NCBI GenBank assembly: GCA_000378025.1
Contig: KB899087.1
Coordinates: 4,521,501 to 4,585,500, forward strand
Reading direction: 5' to 3'
Source: Xanthobacteraceae bacterium 501b
Lineage (GTDB): Bacteria > Pseudomonadota > Alphaproteobacteria > Rhizobiales > Xanthobacteraceae
DNA: 64,000 bases
The notes beneath the pieces were generated by a model, which was given only the letters and a program-made list of their open reading frames with translations, searched no databases and had not been told where the DNA came from. The position numbers and the translations under genes are program-made. This document shows positions 1 to 7,894 of this stretch, in pieces. The number at the start of each line of letters is the position of its first letter. Positions within the stretch are counted from its first letter, which is position 1.

Positions 1-1190
1 GCCTGCCCGACTACATGGTGCCGGCGGCGATCGTTGCGCTGGACGAAGTGCCGGTGAACGCCAATGGCAAGCTCGACCGCGCCGCGCTGCCGGCGCCGGA
101 TTTCGCCAGTTCCGGCAATCGGTTACCAATCACGCCCACCGAGCGGATGCTGGCGGGCCTGTTTGCGACCGAGCTGAAGCTCGGCGCGCCGGTGGCGGCC
201 GAGGACGATTTCTTCGCGTTGGGCGGGGATTCGCTCAGTGCCGTCGCGCTGCTGCTGCGGGTGCGCGAGGCGTTCGGGAGCGATCCCGGCCTTGGCGCGC
301 TGTTCGCCCAGCCGACGGTGGAAGGTTTCGCCCGGCTTCTGGAGGCGGAAGCCCCGGCGCAGGATATGGGTCTCGCCCCGCTCATCACGCTTGTCGAGGC
401 CGCGTCCGACCTGCCGCCCTTGTTCGTCATCCATCCCGCCGGTGGCATTTCCTGGTGCTACGGGCGGCTGGCGCGGACGCTCAGCCCCCACCGAACGGTG
501 CATGGCCTGCAGGCGCCGGCACTCGCGCCGGGCGTCGAGCCGCCGGAAAACCTGGAGACGCTGGCCGCCGACTATGTCGAGCGCCTGCGCGTGCTGCAGC
601 CGCAAGGGCCCTACCATCTCCTTGGCTGGTCGGTCGGTGGCATTCTCGCGCAGGCGATGGCGGTGCGCCTCGCCGGGGACGGCGCGCAGATGGGCGTGGT
701 GGCGATGCTTGATTCCTACCCCTGCGATGTCTGGCGCGGCGAGCCCGACCCGGGCGAGGACGGCGCCTTGAAGGCGCTGCTCGCCATTGCCGGCCATGAC
801 CCGGACCGGCTGCCGGCGCTGGCACTGAACCGTGCCTCGGTTCTCGCCTTCCTGCGCGCCTCCGACAGCCCGCTCGGCCAGCTGCCTGACGCGGCGCTGG
901 ATGGCGTGGTGCGGGTGGTGGCTGGCAATAACCGGCTGGTGCGACAACATTTTCACCGCCGCTATGAAGGCCCGATCCTGCATTTCCACGCCGCGCTGGA
1001 CCATGCCGGGCGCGACCTTTCCCCCATGCAGTGGACGCCCTATGCGGGGTCGGTCGAGGTGATCGAGGTGCCGAGCCTGCACGCCCATCTCACCGGGCCG
1101 GAGGCGGTACAGGTGATCGCCCCGGTGCTGGCGGGGGCGCTTGCGGCGGTTGAGGCACAAGAGAGAAAGTCATGCGTGACAGCGGGTTGA
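1..1190 (+). CDS. Non-ribosomal peptide synthetase, C-terminal part (partial)
   Basis: The gene runs in from the left edge; only its end is visible. The order is the tail of an adenylation domain (A10-like NGKLDR with the catalytic lysine), a carrier protein with LGGDSL (phosphopantetheine serine at about nt 231), then a type I thioesterase with nucleophile motif GWSVGG (serine at about nt 630) and a C-terminal histidine candidate in SLHAHL. This is the EntF/DhbF layout, in which the final module loads an amino acid and the thioesterase releases or cyclises a catecholate siderophore. The next gene (EntA-like) overlaps its end by 19 bp, supporting one siderophore operon. The amino acid specificity cannot be read because the adenylation core is outside the window. 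Confidence 0.9.
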   Translation, partial: LPDYMVPAAIVALDEVPVNANGKLDRAALPAPDFASSGNRLPITPTERMLAGLFATELKLGAPVAAEDDFFALGGDSLSAVALLLRVREAFGSDPGLGALFAQPTVEGFARLLEAEAPAQDMGLAPLITLVEAASDLPPLFVIHPAGGISWCYGRLARTLSPHRTVHGLQAPALAPGVEPPENLETLAADYVERLRVLQPQGPYHLLGWSVGGILAQAMAVRLAGDGAQMGVVAMLDSYPCDVWRGEPDPGEDGALKALLAIAGHDPDRLPALALNRASVLAFLRASDSPLGQLPDAALDGVVRVVAGNNRLVRQHFHRRYEGPILHFHAALDHAGRDLSPMQWTPYAGSVEVIEVPSLHAHLTGPEAVQVIAPVLAGALAAVEAQERKSCVTAG

Positions 1191-1948
1191 GGGGTAAGGT
1201 CGCGTTGGTGACGGGCGCCGCGGGCGGCATTGGCGCGGCCCTCGTGCGCCAGCTCGCGGCGGAGGGCGTGCGCGTCGTCGCTACCGACCGCGAGGAGGCG
1301 GGACTAAAGGCGCTGGCCGGGGAACTGGGCACGGCTGTTATCCCGTTCCTGCTCGATGTGCGCTCGACCGAGGCGGTCGACGCGTTGGTGGCGCGGATCG
1401 AGCAGGAGATTGGCCCCATTGACCTGCTCGCCCATGTCGCCGGCGTACTCTCTTATGAGCCGGTGACGAGCCTTTCCGACGTGGAGTGGGAGCGGGTGAT
1501 GGACATCAACGCCACCGGCGTTTTCCGGGTGGCGCGGGCGGTGGCGCGGGTGATGATGCCGCGCAATCGCGGGGCGATGGTGGTCGTCTCGTCCAACGCC
1601 GCCGGCATTCCGCGCCATGCCATGGCGGCCTATGCCGCCTCCAAGGCGGCGGCGACCATGTTCACCCGCTGCCTCGGGCTGGAGCTGGCGCCGCACGGCA
1701 TACGCTGCAACATCGTCGCGCCCGGCTCGACCCTGACGCCGATGCAGACCGGCATGTGGGCGGACGAACACGGCGCCGCACGGGTGATCGCCGGCACGCC
1801 GGAGACCTTCAAGTCCGGCATCCCATTGGGAAAGCTGGCGAATCCGGACGATGTCGCCGACGCGGTGCTGTTCCTGCTCTCCGAGCGCGCCGGCCATGTC
1901 ACCATGGCGGATCTCTATGTCGATGGCGGCGCCACGCTGCGCGGCTAG
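1172..1948 (+). CDS. entA: 2,3-dihydro-2,3-dihydroxybenzoate dehydrogenase (EntA/DhbA type)
   Basis: A 258-residue short-chain dehydrogenase/reductase that should oxidise 2,3-dihydro-2,3-dihydroxybenzoate to 2,3-dihydroxybenzoate with NAD+, the aryl cap of catecholate siderophores. The Rossmann motif GAAGGIG lies near residue 16, the catalytic YxxxK is in YAASKAA, and the C-terminal region has the EntA-like PGSTLTPMQ segment. The start overlaps the NRPS gene, implying translational coupling. The stop codon TAG is formed by the first bases of the repeat element at 1946-2049. Family is certain; the EntA assignment rests on motif resemblance and the NRPS neighbour. A generic SDR is the alternative. 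Confidence 0.85.
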   Translation: MRDSGLRGKVALVTGAAGGIGAALVRQLAAEGVRVVATDREEAGLKALAGELGTAVIPFLLDVRSTEAVDALVARIEQEIGPIDLLAHVAGVLSYEPVTSLSDVEWERVMDINATGVFRVARAVARVMMPRNRGAMVVVSSNAAGIPRHAMAAYAASKAAATMFTRCLGLELAPHGIRCNIVAPGSTLTPMQTGMWADEHGAARVIAGTPETFKSGIPLGKLANPDDVADAVLFLLSERAGHVTMADLYVDGGATLRG

Positions 1949-2049
1949 AGCATTTCCCCGATTTATTGAATCGGGTAAATGCTCTAGCGCCTTGAATCTA
2001 CGCGTTTTCTTGACGCGAACCGGTACCCACTTCTCTCGAAAACGCTCTA
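1946..2049. repeat. Palindromic intergenic element of the Rhizobiales type
   Basis: The element starts TAGAGCATTTCC and ends GGAAA-like in inverted form (CGAAAACGCTCTA), so its ends are imperfect inverted repeats. The left part (1947-1985) is a 17-bp hairpin with one mismatch. The right part (about 1993-2049) contains the ACGCGAACCGGTACCCACTT core that I recognise from dispersed intergenic repeats of Rhizobiales genomes. It fills the gap between two convergent genes exactly, so it may also end transcription from both sides. Confidence 0.7.
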
Positions 2050-2050
2050 A

Positions 2051-2872
2051 CTACACCGCCCGATCGACGATGACCTGCAAAAAACCTTGCGAGCAGGGCT
2101 CGACCCGGGCCTCGACCTTGTAGACGCGCGCCAGCATTTCAGGCGTAATCGCCTGTTCCGGCGGGCCGTCTGCGGCGATAAGCCCTTGTTCCAGAACAAC
2201 GATTCGCTGCGCGTAGCGGGCGGCCTGGGCGATGTCGTGCAGGACGATCATCACGATGATGGAACGCTCGCGCGCCAGTTCCGCCACCAGCTGCATCACC
2301 CGCATCTGGTGATGGATGTCGAGCGCGCTGGTCGGCTCGTCGAGCAGCAGCACGGTCGGCTCGCGCACCAGCGATTGCGCGAGGCTGGCGAGCTGGCGCT
2401 GGCCGCCGGACAGCTCATCCAGCCCGCGCCGGGAAAGATCAAGGATTCCAAGCCTTTCCAGCACCGCCAGCGCCCGCGTCTGCGCCTCGGCCTGGGAGAG
2501 GACGACATCGCTGCGGGCCGACATCAGCGCCGAAAGCGTCGCCTCGAACACGGTGAGTGCCACACGCTGCGGCAGGGCCTGCGGCATGTAGGTGACGTGC
2601 CGCGCATGCTGCGAAATCGGCAGTGCAGTCAGTTCGATGGGGTGGACGATCAGTGCAGTGGGACCAGCTTGTGCAGCCTGGCTGAGCCGGACCGACCCCT
2701 TCGCCGGCACCAGCCCGGCGAGCGCACGCAGCAGCGTGGTCTTGCCGGCCGCGTTCGGGCCGAGCAGCGCCGTCACCCCGCCGCCCACAACCGGAGGTAG
2801 AGTGAGGTTGTCGATGACCGGCCGCCTGCCATAAACGACGGACAGGCCCGCGATGGTGAGGGAGGGCACCAT
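2051..2872 (-). CDS. Fe-siderophore ABC transporter ATP-binding protein (FepC/FecE type)
   Basis: A 273-residue ATPase that powers import of an iron-siderophore complex through the adjacent FecCD permease. Visible are Walker A (GPNAAGKTT), the ABC signature LSGGQRQLA, Walker B (VLLLDEPTSALD) and the switch histidine in VLHDIAQAARYA. ATG at 2872 overlaps the permease stop (TGATG) and has GGGAG eight bases upstream; a GTG lies one codon earlier. The context with entA and the NRPS gene points to uptake of the catecholate made here. No substrate-binding protein gene is present in the window. Confidence 0.92.
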   Translation of the reverse strand: MVPSLTIAGLSVVYGRRPVIDNLTLPPVVGGGVTALLGPNAAGKTTLLRALAGLVPAKGSVRLSQAAQAGPTALIVHPIELTALPISQHARHVTYMPQALPQRVALTVFEATLSALMSARSDVVLSQAEAQTRALAVLERLGILDLSRRGLDELSGGQRQLASLAQSLVREPTVLLLDEPTSALDIHHQMRVMQLVAELARERSIIVMIVLHDIAQAARYAQRIVVLEQGLIAADGPPEQAITPEMLARVYKVEARVEPCSQGFLQVIVDRAV

Positions 2873-3966
2873 CACATCCGCTCCCGGCGGGCGAAGATCA
2901 GCACCATGAAGAAGGGCACGCCGATCAGGGCGGTGACGATGCCGACCGGCAGCAGCGCGCCGGGCACGATGAGCTTGGAGCCGACCGAGGCCAGCGACAT
3001 GATGACGGCGCCCGCCAGCATCGAGGCCGGTAGGAAAAAGCGGTGGTCCTCGCCCACCAGCATCCGGGCAATGTGCGGCGCCACCAGCCCGATGAAGCCG
3101 ATCGTGCCGACAAAGGCGACCGAGGTGGCGGCCAGCAGGCTCACCCGCAGCAGCGAGAAGAAGCGCAGCTGCCTGACCGAGATGCCGAAGGAGCGCGCCC
3201 GGTCCTCGCCCAGGCGCAGCGCCGTCATCCGCCAGGCGGCGGCCAGCGAGAACGGCACCACGGCGGCGATGACCAGCGCCAGCACGCCGAGCTTGCCCCA
3301 GCTGGCGCGCGACAGGCTGCCCATGCTCCAGAACACCAGCTGCTGCAGCGCCTCCTGGCTGGCGACATACTGCACCAGCGCCACCAGCGCGTTGAAGGTG
3401 AACACCAGCGCGATGCCGAACAGCACCAGCGTTTCCACCCCGGTGCCGCGCAGATTGGCCATGGCCTGCAGCAGCAGCACCGAGCCGAGGGCGAACAGGA
3501 AGGCGAAGGCCGGCAGGTTCCAGTCGGCGGGGATCACCGGCAGGCTCACCCCCAGCACCAGCGCCAGCGCCGCGCCGAAGGAGGCGGCGGAGGAAACGCC
3601 GAGGGTGAAGGGGCTGGCCAGCGGATTGTTGAGAATGGTCTGCATTTCCGCCCCGGCCAGCGCCAGCGCCGCGCCCACCAGCACCGCCATCAGCGCCATG
3701 GGCAGGCGCACCTCCCAGAGGATGACGCGGGTGGGGGCGTCGAGTGAGGCGGGGTTGACGAGGCCGGCCACCACCTTGGCCAGCGGCAGGTTGGAGGGCC
3801 CGGTGGCGATGTCGACCACCAGCGCCAGCACCATCAGCGCGCCGAGCCCGGCGACGAGCAGGACCCGCCGGCGCACGAGGCGCGCATAGGCGGCGCGCTC
3901 GCCGGCATGGGAGGCGGCCGGGGGCGCCGCCAAGCCGGCAGTGGTGGGGGCAGGGGACGGGCGCAT
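2872..3966 (-). CDS. Fe-siderophore ABC transporter permease (FecCD family)
   Basis: A 364-residue inner-membrane permease. After a cytoplasmic N-terminal tail of about 45 residues it has repeated hydrophobic segments and the FecCD landmarks RLPMALMAVLVGAALALAG and a GLVAPHIARMLVG-like coupling segment near the C-terminus. The frame is open further upstream, but that extension would overlap the Imm53 gene. The ATG at 3966 is preceded by GGAG at good spacing, whereas ATG 4005 has no clear ribosome site. It is translationally coupled to the ATPase. FecCD permeases work as dimers, so one permease gene is sufficient. Confidence 0.92.
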   Translation of the reverse strand: MRPSPAPTTAGLAAPPAASHAGERAAYARLVRRRVLLVAGLGALMVLALVVDIATGPSNLPLAKVVAGLVNPASLDAPTRVILWEVRLPMALMAVLVGAALALAGAEMQTILNNPLASPFTLGVSSAASFGAALALVLGVSLPVIPADWNLPAFAFLFALGSVLLLQAMANLRGTGVETLVLFGIALVFTFNALVALVQYVASQEALQQLVFWSMGSLSRASWGKLGVLALVIAAVVPFSLAAAWRMTALRLGEDRARSFGISVRQLRFFSLLRVSLLAATSVAFVGTIGFIGLVAPHIARMLVGEDHRFFLPASMLAGAVIMSLASVGSKLIVPGALLPVGIVTALIGVPFFMVLIFARRERM

Positions 3967-4037
3967 GCGATCTCCGACCGCCAATGGGGGCACCGGGTTC
4001 TGCATGAGGCGCCCGTATGGGTCAAGTTCCTGCTGTG

Positions 4038-4376
4038 TCAGGGTAATTTCTGGAATGGTTCCAGTGTGGGGCTGTCCTTCCGAGAGATATCGGTCGCGAA
4101 GGTGCGGAACGTCTCCAACAGCGAACGAAGATGGAGCGGGCCGCCAGCTCCTCGAAACGAATTGTCTTCCGTCCAGCAGGTCCACCAGTCCGTCGGGTGC
4201 TCATAATTGTGCTGAATCCGATCGAGTGTCCGGCCGTCGCAGTCGGTTCCGGAAAGGTCGACCGTCAAGGTCCAGCCCGGATTGTCGAGGGTGTCGATGC
4301 GTACGCCGTAGCTGTGCTCCCAATCGCCATCGCATTGGGCCTGATACCAGCAGGTCAACCAATCGAACACGTCCAT
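4038..4376 (-). CDS. Imm53-family immunity protein, orphan
   Basis: A 112-residue protein beginning MDVFDWL and carrying the pattern WY-QCDGDWEHSYG followed by TLDNPGW and a VDLSGT strand. I recognise this as the Imm53 family of predicted immunity proteins from polymorphic toxin systems. ATG at 4376 is preferred over a TTG two codons upstream because it gives the conserved N-terminus. No toxin gene lies next to it: upstream is a repeat-rich gap, downstream the siderophore permease. Codon use looks less GC-biased than its neighbours. The role is inferred from the family only; it may protect against toxins of competitors. Confidence 0.8.
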   Translation of the reverse strand: MDVFDWLTCWYQAQCDGDWEHSYGVRIDTLDNPGWTLTVDLSGTDCDGRTLDRIQHNYEHPTDWWTCWTEDNSFRGAGGPLHLRSLLETFRTFATDISRKDSPTLEPFQKLP

Positions 4377-4480
4377 CCCCAAACCGTATCACCGGGCCGG
4401 GCCGTGCCAAAGCGTGCGAGCGCCGGGCCTCGAAGGACGCAGGCCCGTGCTGCCGGCGCTCCTCACGCGCGCCCCTCACC

Positions 4481-4831
4481 CCGGCCCTCTCCCCGACGGG
4501 GAGAGGGGGGGCCTCGCCTGCCAGCCTGCCCCGCCTTCATTCCGTCATGCCCGGGCTTGACCCGGGCATCCACGTCTTTGCGCGGATGGGGGTGGGAGGC
4601 GGGGACTCGTGGGGAACAAGGCGTGGATGGCCGGGTCAAGCCCGGCCATGACGTTGTGACAATAGCCGCCGGGGTCCCTCATCCCGACCCTCACCTCGAT
4701 GGGGAGAGGGGAAACGGCGGCCTACGCCTCGCCGCCTCGCTGCCAGCCTCACCGCCTCACCGCCTCACCGCCTTCCTGCCTTCCCTTCCTTTCCGGCCCC
4801 CGAACCGTCATGCCCCGGCTTGACCCGGCAT
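4481..4831. repeat. Cluster of REP-like palindromes in a gene-free gap (4377-4935)
   Basis: This 559-bp gap has no credible gene. It holds perfect hairpins: CCCTCTCCCC/GGGGAGAGGG at 4485-4507 with a 3-nt loop; ATGCCCGGG/CCCGGGCAT at 4547-4569 with loop cttga; ATGGCCGGG/CCCGGCCAT at 4627-4649 with loop tcaag, that is in the opposite orientation; and an imperfect copy at 4810-4831. A broken copy of the first unit lies near 4690-4710. These resemble dispersed REP-type units seen between Rhizobiales genes. Confidence 0.75.
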
Positions 4832-4935
4832 CCACGGCTTAGCACGGGCCTTGGCGCCGCGGCTCGGCTGGGGCATGAGGGGAGGGCCGGGTCGCCGGCG
4901 ATCACACCCCGCTCCCTCCGCTACGGCGCTCGCCC

Positions 4936-5751
4936 ATGAATCCCGTGACCCTGCCCGATGCCGAATGGTTCGACCTGGCGCCGCCCGGTGGCGGGGCGCC
5001 GTGGCGGATCTTTCTCGCCCGGCCGCAAGGCGAGGCGCCGGCGGCGGGTTTTCCCGGCCTGTTCATGCTCGACGCCAATGCCGGCTTTGCCACCTTCACC
5101 GAGGTGCTGCGGCGCGGGGCGGTGCGCCCCGCCGCCACCAGCATCGGGCCGATGGTGCTGGTCGGCATCGGCTACCCCGAAGGCGACGACGCGCGGGCGC
5201 GGCGGCATTTCGACTACACGGCCGGGCCGGGGGCGGAGGGTGGTGCGCGGCCGACCGGCGGACGCGACGCCTTTCTCGGCTTTATCGAGCAGGTGCTGAA
5301 GCCGCGCATCGCCCGGCAGGTGCCGCTCGACCCGGCGCGGCAGACGCTGTTCGGCCATTCGCTCGCCGGCTGGTTCACCCTCGACGTGATGATGCGCGAC
5401 AGCTCGGCTTTCGCTGCCTATGTCGCGGTGAGCCCGTCGCTGTGGTGGGACGAGGCACGGCTCATCGCGGGGCTGGCGCTGGCGCGCGCGGTGCCGCCGC
5501 GCCTGTCACTGATGGTCGGCGAGTGGGAGCAGGCGCTGGCCCCCTGGCAGGCGGAGCGGCCGGAGGCGGCCGAGATGGCGGCGCGGCGGGCGCGGCGGGC
5601 GATGGTCGACCGGGCGCGGGGCTTTGCCGAACGGGCGCGGGCGGCGCTCGGGCGGGAGGCCGACCTGCGGTTCGATCTGCTGGCGGGGGAGGATCATGCC
5701 TCGATCCTGCCGGCGGCGATGGCGCGGGCGCTGCGCTTCGCGCTGGCGTGA
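4936..5751 (+). CDS. Alpha/beta-hydrolase esterase, IroE/Fes-like (putative siderophore esterase)
   Basis: A 271-residue alpha/beta hydrolase of the esterase D/IroE superfamily (COG2819 type). The nucleophile elbow is GHSLAG (serine near residue 141), followed by SPSLWWD, which is typical of this group, and a C-terminal EDHAS segment supplying the catalytic histidine. No signal peptide is seen, so it is probably cytoplasmic. Next to siderophore synthesis and uptake genes, a job in hydrolysing the imported ferric siderophore to release iron is a reasonable inference; the sequence alone supports only esterase. Confidence 0.75.
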   Translation: MNPVTLPDAEWFDLAPPGGGAPWRIFLARPQGEAPAAGFPGLFMLDANAGFATFTEVLRRGAVRPAATSIGPMVLVGIGYPEGDDARARRHFDYTAGPGAEGGARPTGGRDAFLGFIEQVLKPRIARQVPLDPARQTLFGHSLAGWFTLDVMMRDSSAFAAYVAVSPSLWWDEARLIAGLALARAVPPRLSLMVGEWEQALAPWQAERPEAAEMAARRARRAMVDRARGFAERARAALGREADLRFDLLAGEDHASILPAAMARALRFALA

Positions 5752-5928
5752 GGCGCGGGGGGAGGCGGCACGGCGGGGGCCTCGTTCGAGGCTCGCCTGC
5801 GGCGCGCATCCACGGGCTTGCGGGCAGAGAGAGCGCCGGCATCCGGCAGACGTGATGTCGGGTCCCATTTGCGCCGGCGTGTCGAGCGGCTAGAAGTGGC
5901 GCGATTGCTTCACGATCGGTGCCTGCCC

Positions 5929-6471
5929 ATGAACACACCTGCCGCGACCGCTTCCGCCGTCCCTTCTCCCGCCGCTCGACGCGCGGTGCGCAACCGCCAG
6001 GTGACGGCGGCGCTGGTGGTGGCGTTCGCCAGCGCCGGGGCGTTGGCCGGGGCTTGGTATTTCCAGCTGGTGGTGGGGCTGGCGCCGTGCCCGCTGTGCC
6101 TGGAACAGCGCATTCCCTATTACATCGCCGTGCCGGTGGCGCTGGTCGCGCTGCTGGTCGCGGCGCTCGGCAAAGAGGGGCCGGCGCGGGTGGCGCTGGC
6201 GCTCTGCGGCATGCTGATGGCGCTGGGCGCCTTCCTCGCCGTCTATCATGCCGGGGTGGAATGGGCGTGGTGGGCTGGGCCGGAAACCTGCTCGGGCGCC
6301 GGGCCGGCGCTGGGCGGCGGCAATCTGCTCGGCCAGTTGCAGACCGCCCGCGTCGTGCGCTGCGACGAGGCGGCGTGGCGGTTGTTCGGCCTGTCGCTGG
6401 CAGGCTACAACGCCTTCATCGCCAGCGCGCTTGTCGTGGTGGCGATGTGGGGCGCGAGCGCGAAGGCGTAA
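5929..6471 (+). CDS. dsbB: Disulfide bond formation protein B
   Basis: A 180-residue four-helix membrane protein that reoxidises DsbA and passes electrons to quinone. The first periplasmic loop carries CPLC in APCPLCLEQR. The second pair is supplied by ETCSGAG and VRCDEAAW in the large periplasmic loop, followed by SLAGYNAF typical of DsbB. ATG at 5929 gives a normal length; the open frame upstream is arginine-rich and not DsbB-like. A second, divergent DsbB-type protein is encoded at 22870-23484. Confidence 0.92.
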   Translation: MNTPAATASAVPSPAARRAVRNRQVTAALVVAFASAGALAGAWYFQLVVGLAPCPLCLEQRIPYYIAVPVALVALLVAALGKEGPARVALALCGMLMALGAFLAVYHAGVEWAWWAGPETCSGAGPALGGGNLLGQLQTARVVRCDEAAWRLFGLSLAGYNAFIASALVVVAMWGASAKA

Positions 6472-6486
6472 GGGAGACGGCACGCG

Positions 6487-6518
6487 ATCCCGGACCGGGC
6501 CTGCGGCCCTTCCGGGAT
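6487..6518. terminator. Nested hairpin between convergent genes
   Basis: ATCCCGGA (6487-6494) pairs perfectly with TCCGGGAT (6511-6518), and the loop itself holds GGGCC-tgc-GGCCC. It sits 15 bp after the dsbB stop and 15 bp before the end of the convergent HNH gene, so it can act on both strands. There is no T-tract, so it may be a REP-type unit rather than an intrinsic terminator. Confidence 0.5.
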
Positions 6519-6532
6519 GACGCCTTTGCCGC

Positions 6533-7090
6533 TCACGGGTCCAGCTCGGTGTCCCAGTAGAGATAGTCCATCCAGCTGTCGTGCAGATAGTTCGGCGGGA
6601 AGTGGCGGCCGTTCTGGTGCAGGTCGAACACGCTCGGCTGGTAGGGCTTCTGCCGCGGCACCATATGGGCGGTTTCCGGCATCTGGCTGCCCTTGCGCAG
6701 ATTGCAGGGCGAGCAGGCGGCGACGACGTTTTCCCAGGTGGTCTGGCCGCCGCGCGAGCGCGGGATGACGTGGTCGAAGGTCAGGTCCTCGCGCGAATCG
6801 CAATACTGGCAGGTGAAGCGGTCGCGCAGGAAAACGTTGAAGCGGGTGAAGGCGGGCTGGCGCGAGGGGCGGATGAAGGTCTTCAGCGAGACCACACTCG
6901 GCAGCCGCATCTGGAAGGTCGCGCTGGAGACCTGCCGCTCATAATATTCGACGATGTTCACCCGATCGAGGAACACCGCCTTGATCGCGTCCTGCCATGC
7001 CCAGACCGAGAGGGGGTAATAGCTCAGCGGCCGGTAATCGGCGTTGAGCACGAGGGCAGGCCAGGCACCCGGAGACAAAGTCGCCGTCAA
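6533..7090 (-). CDS. HNH endonuclease family protein
   Basis: A 185-residue protein with a complete HNH zinc-finger nuclease core in its middle: CQYC, then DLTFDHVIPRSRGG, then NVVAACSPCNLRKG. The N-terminal part (ALVLNADYRPLSYYPLSVW) is the conserved leader of a widespread alphaproteobacterial HNH family. The best start is TTG at 7090, with GGGAG six bases upstream; no in-frame ATG lies before the conserved region. Its cellular role is unknown; no methylase or phage gene is adjacent. Confidence 0.85.
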   Translation of the reverse strand: MTATLSPGAWPALVLNADYRPLSYYPLSVWAWQDAIKAVFLDRVNIVEYYERQVSSATFQMRLPSVVSLKTFIRPSRQPAFTRFNVFLRDRFTCQYCDSREDLTFDHVIPRSRGGQTTWENVVAACSPCNLRKGSQMPETAHMVPRQKPYQPSVFDLHQNGRHFPPNYLHDSWMDYLYWDTELDP

Positions 7091-7234
7091 CGCTCGCTCC
7101 CTGTCAGGAACGTCCGCACGGTCGCTTGAGTCGGCGCCGCGTGACGCACGGCGATACTCTATAGGGAGCGTGTCAGTCTTGTGAAGCGCCGGCCGGCAAT
7201 TCGCCGCAGTGCGGCAGATGGCAGATGGCAGGCT

Positions 7235-7894
7235 TCAGGCCAGCACTTCGGTGAGGAAGCTGCCGGCCAGCGACAGGCCGGTGCCGTCGATGCCGTGGGC
7301 GAGCCCGTTGGAAAGCTGCGCGCGCACCGTGATGCCCTGACGCTGCAGGCTTTCCACCGCGCGCGGCAGCGCCATGGGCGGAATCACCTGGTCGAGGTCG
7401 CCATGGATGAGCAGCACCGGCGGGCGGGCGGTGATCTCGGCGTCGAATTCCGCCATGGCCCGCTCCGGCGGCAGCACATGGATGCCGGAAAAGCCGACGA
7501 TGCCGGCGGGCGCCACCATGCGGCGCAACCCGGTGTGCAGCGCCATCATCGTGCCCTGGCTGAAGCCGACCAGCGCGAGGCGCCCGCCGGGCAGGTTCAG
7601 CCGCGCCAGCTCGGCGTCGAGAAAGGCATCGAGCGCGCCCTGGGCGCTCTGCACCCCGGCCCAGCGCTCGCGGTCGTCGCGCTCGGTATAGCCGAACCAT
7701 TGCCGGCCGACCGGGGCGACGGCCAGCGGCTCGGGCGCGTGCGGGGAGACGAAGGCGGTGTTGGGGAGCAGCGGCGCCCAATAGTCGCCGAGGTCGATCA
7801 GGTCGCGCCCGTCGGCACCATAGCCGTGCAGCAGCACCACCAGCGAGGTGGCGGGGCCGCCGGCGCGCGGGGGCAGGCGAGGGCCGTCCAGCAT
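7235..7894 (-). CDS. Phospholipase/carboxylesterase family alpha/beta hydrolase
   Basis: A 219-residue hydrolase of the Abhydrolase_2 (acyl-protein thioesterase/YpfH-like) family. It has LHGYGADGRDLIDL at the oxyanion-hole strand, nucleophile GFSQGT, an aspartate in HGDLDQVIP and the final histidine in GLAHGIDG. ATG at 7894 overlaps the stop of the M23 peptidase gene (TGATG), so the two are co-translated. Substrate unknown; small acyl esters are usual for the family. Confidence 0.87.
   Translation of the reverse strand: MLDGPRLPPRAGGPATSLVVLLHGYGADGRDLIDLGDYWAPLLPNTAFVSPHAPEPLAVAPVGRQWFGYTERDDRERWAGVQSAQGALDAFLDAELARLNLPGGRLALVGFSQGTMMALHTGLRRMVAPAGIVGFSGIHVLPPERAMAEFDAEITARPPVLLIHGDLDQVIPPMALPRAVESLQRQGITVRAQLSNGLAHGIDGTGLSLAGSFLTEVLA

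Noticed and set aside
3967-4185. N-terminal extension of the siderophore permease
   Set aside because: It would overlap the Imm53 gene out of frame and adds non-family sequence; ATG 3966 has a proper ribosome site.
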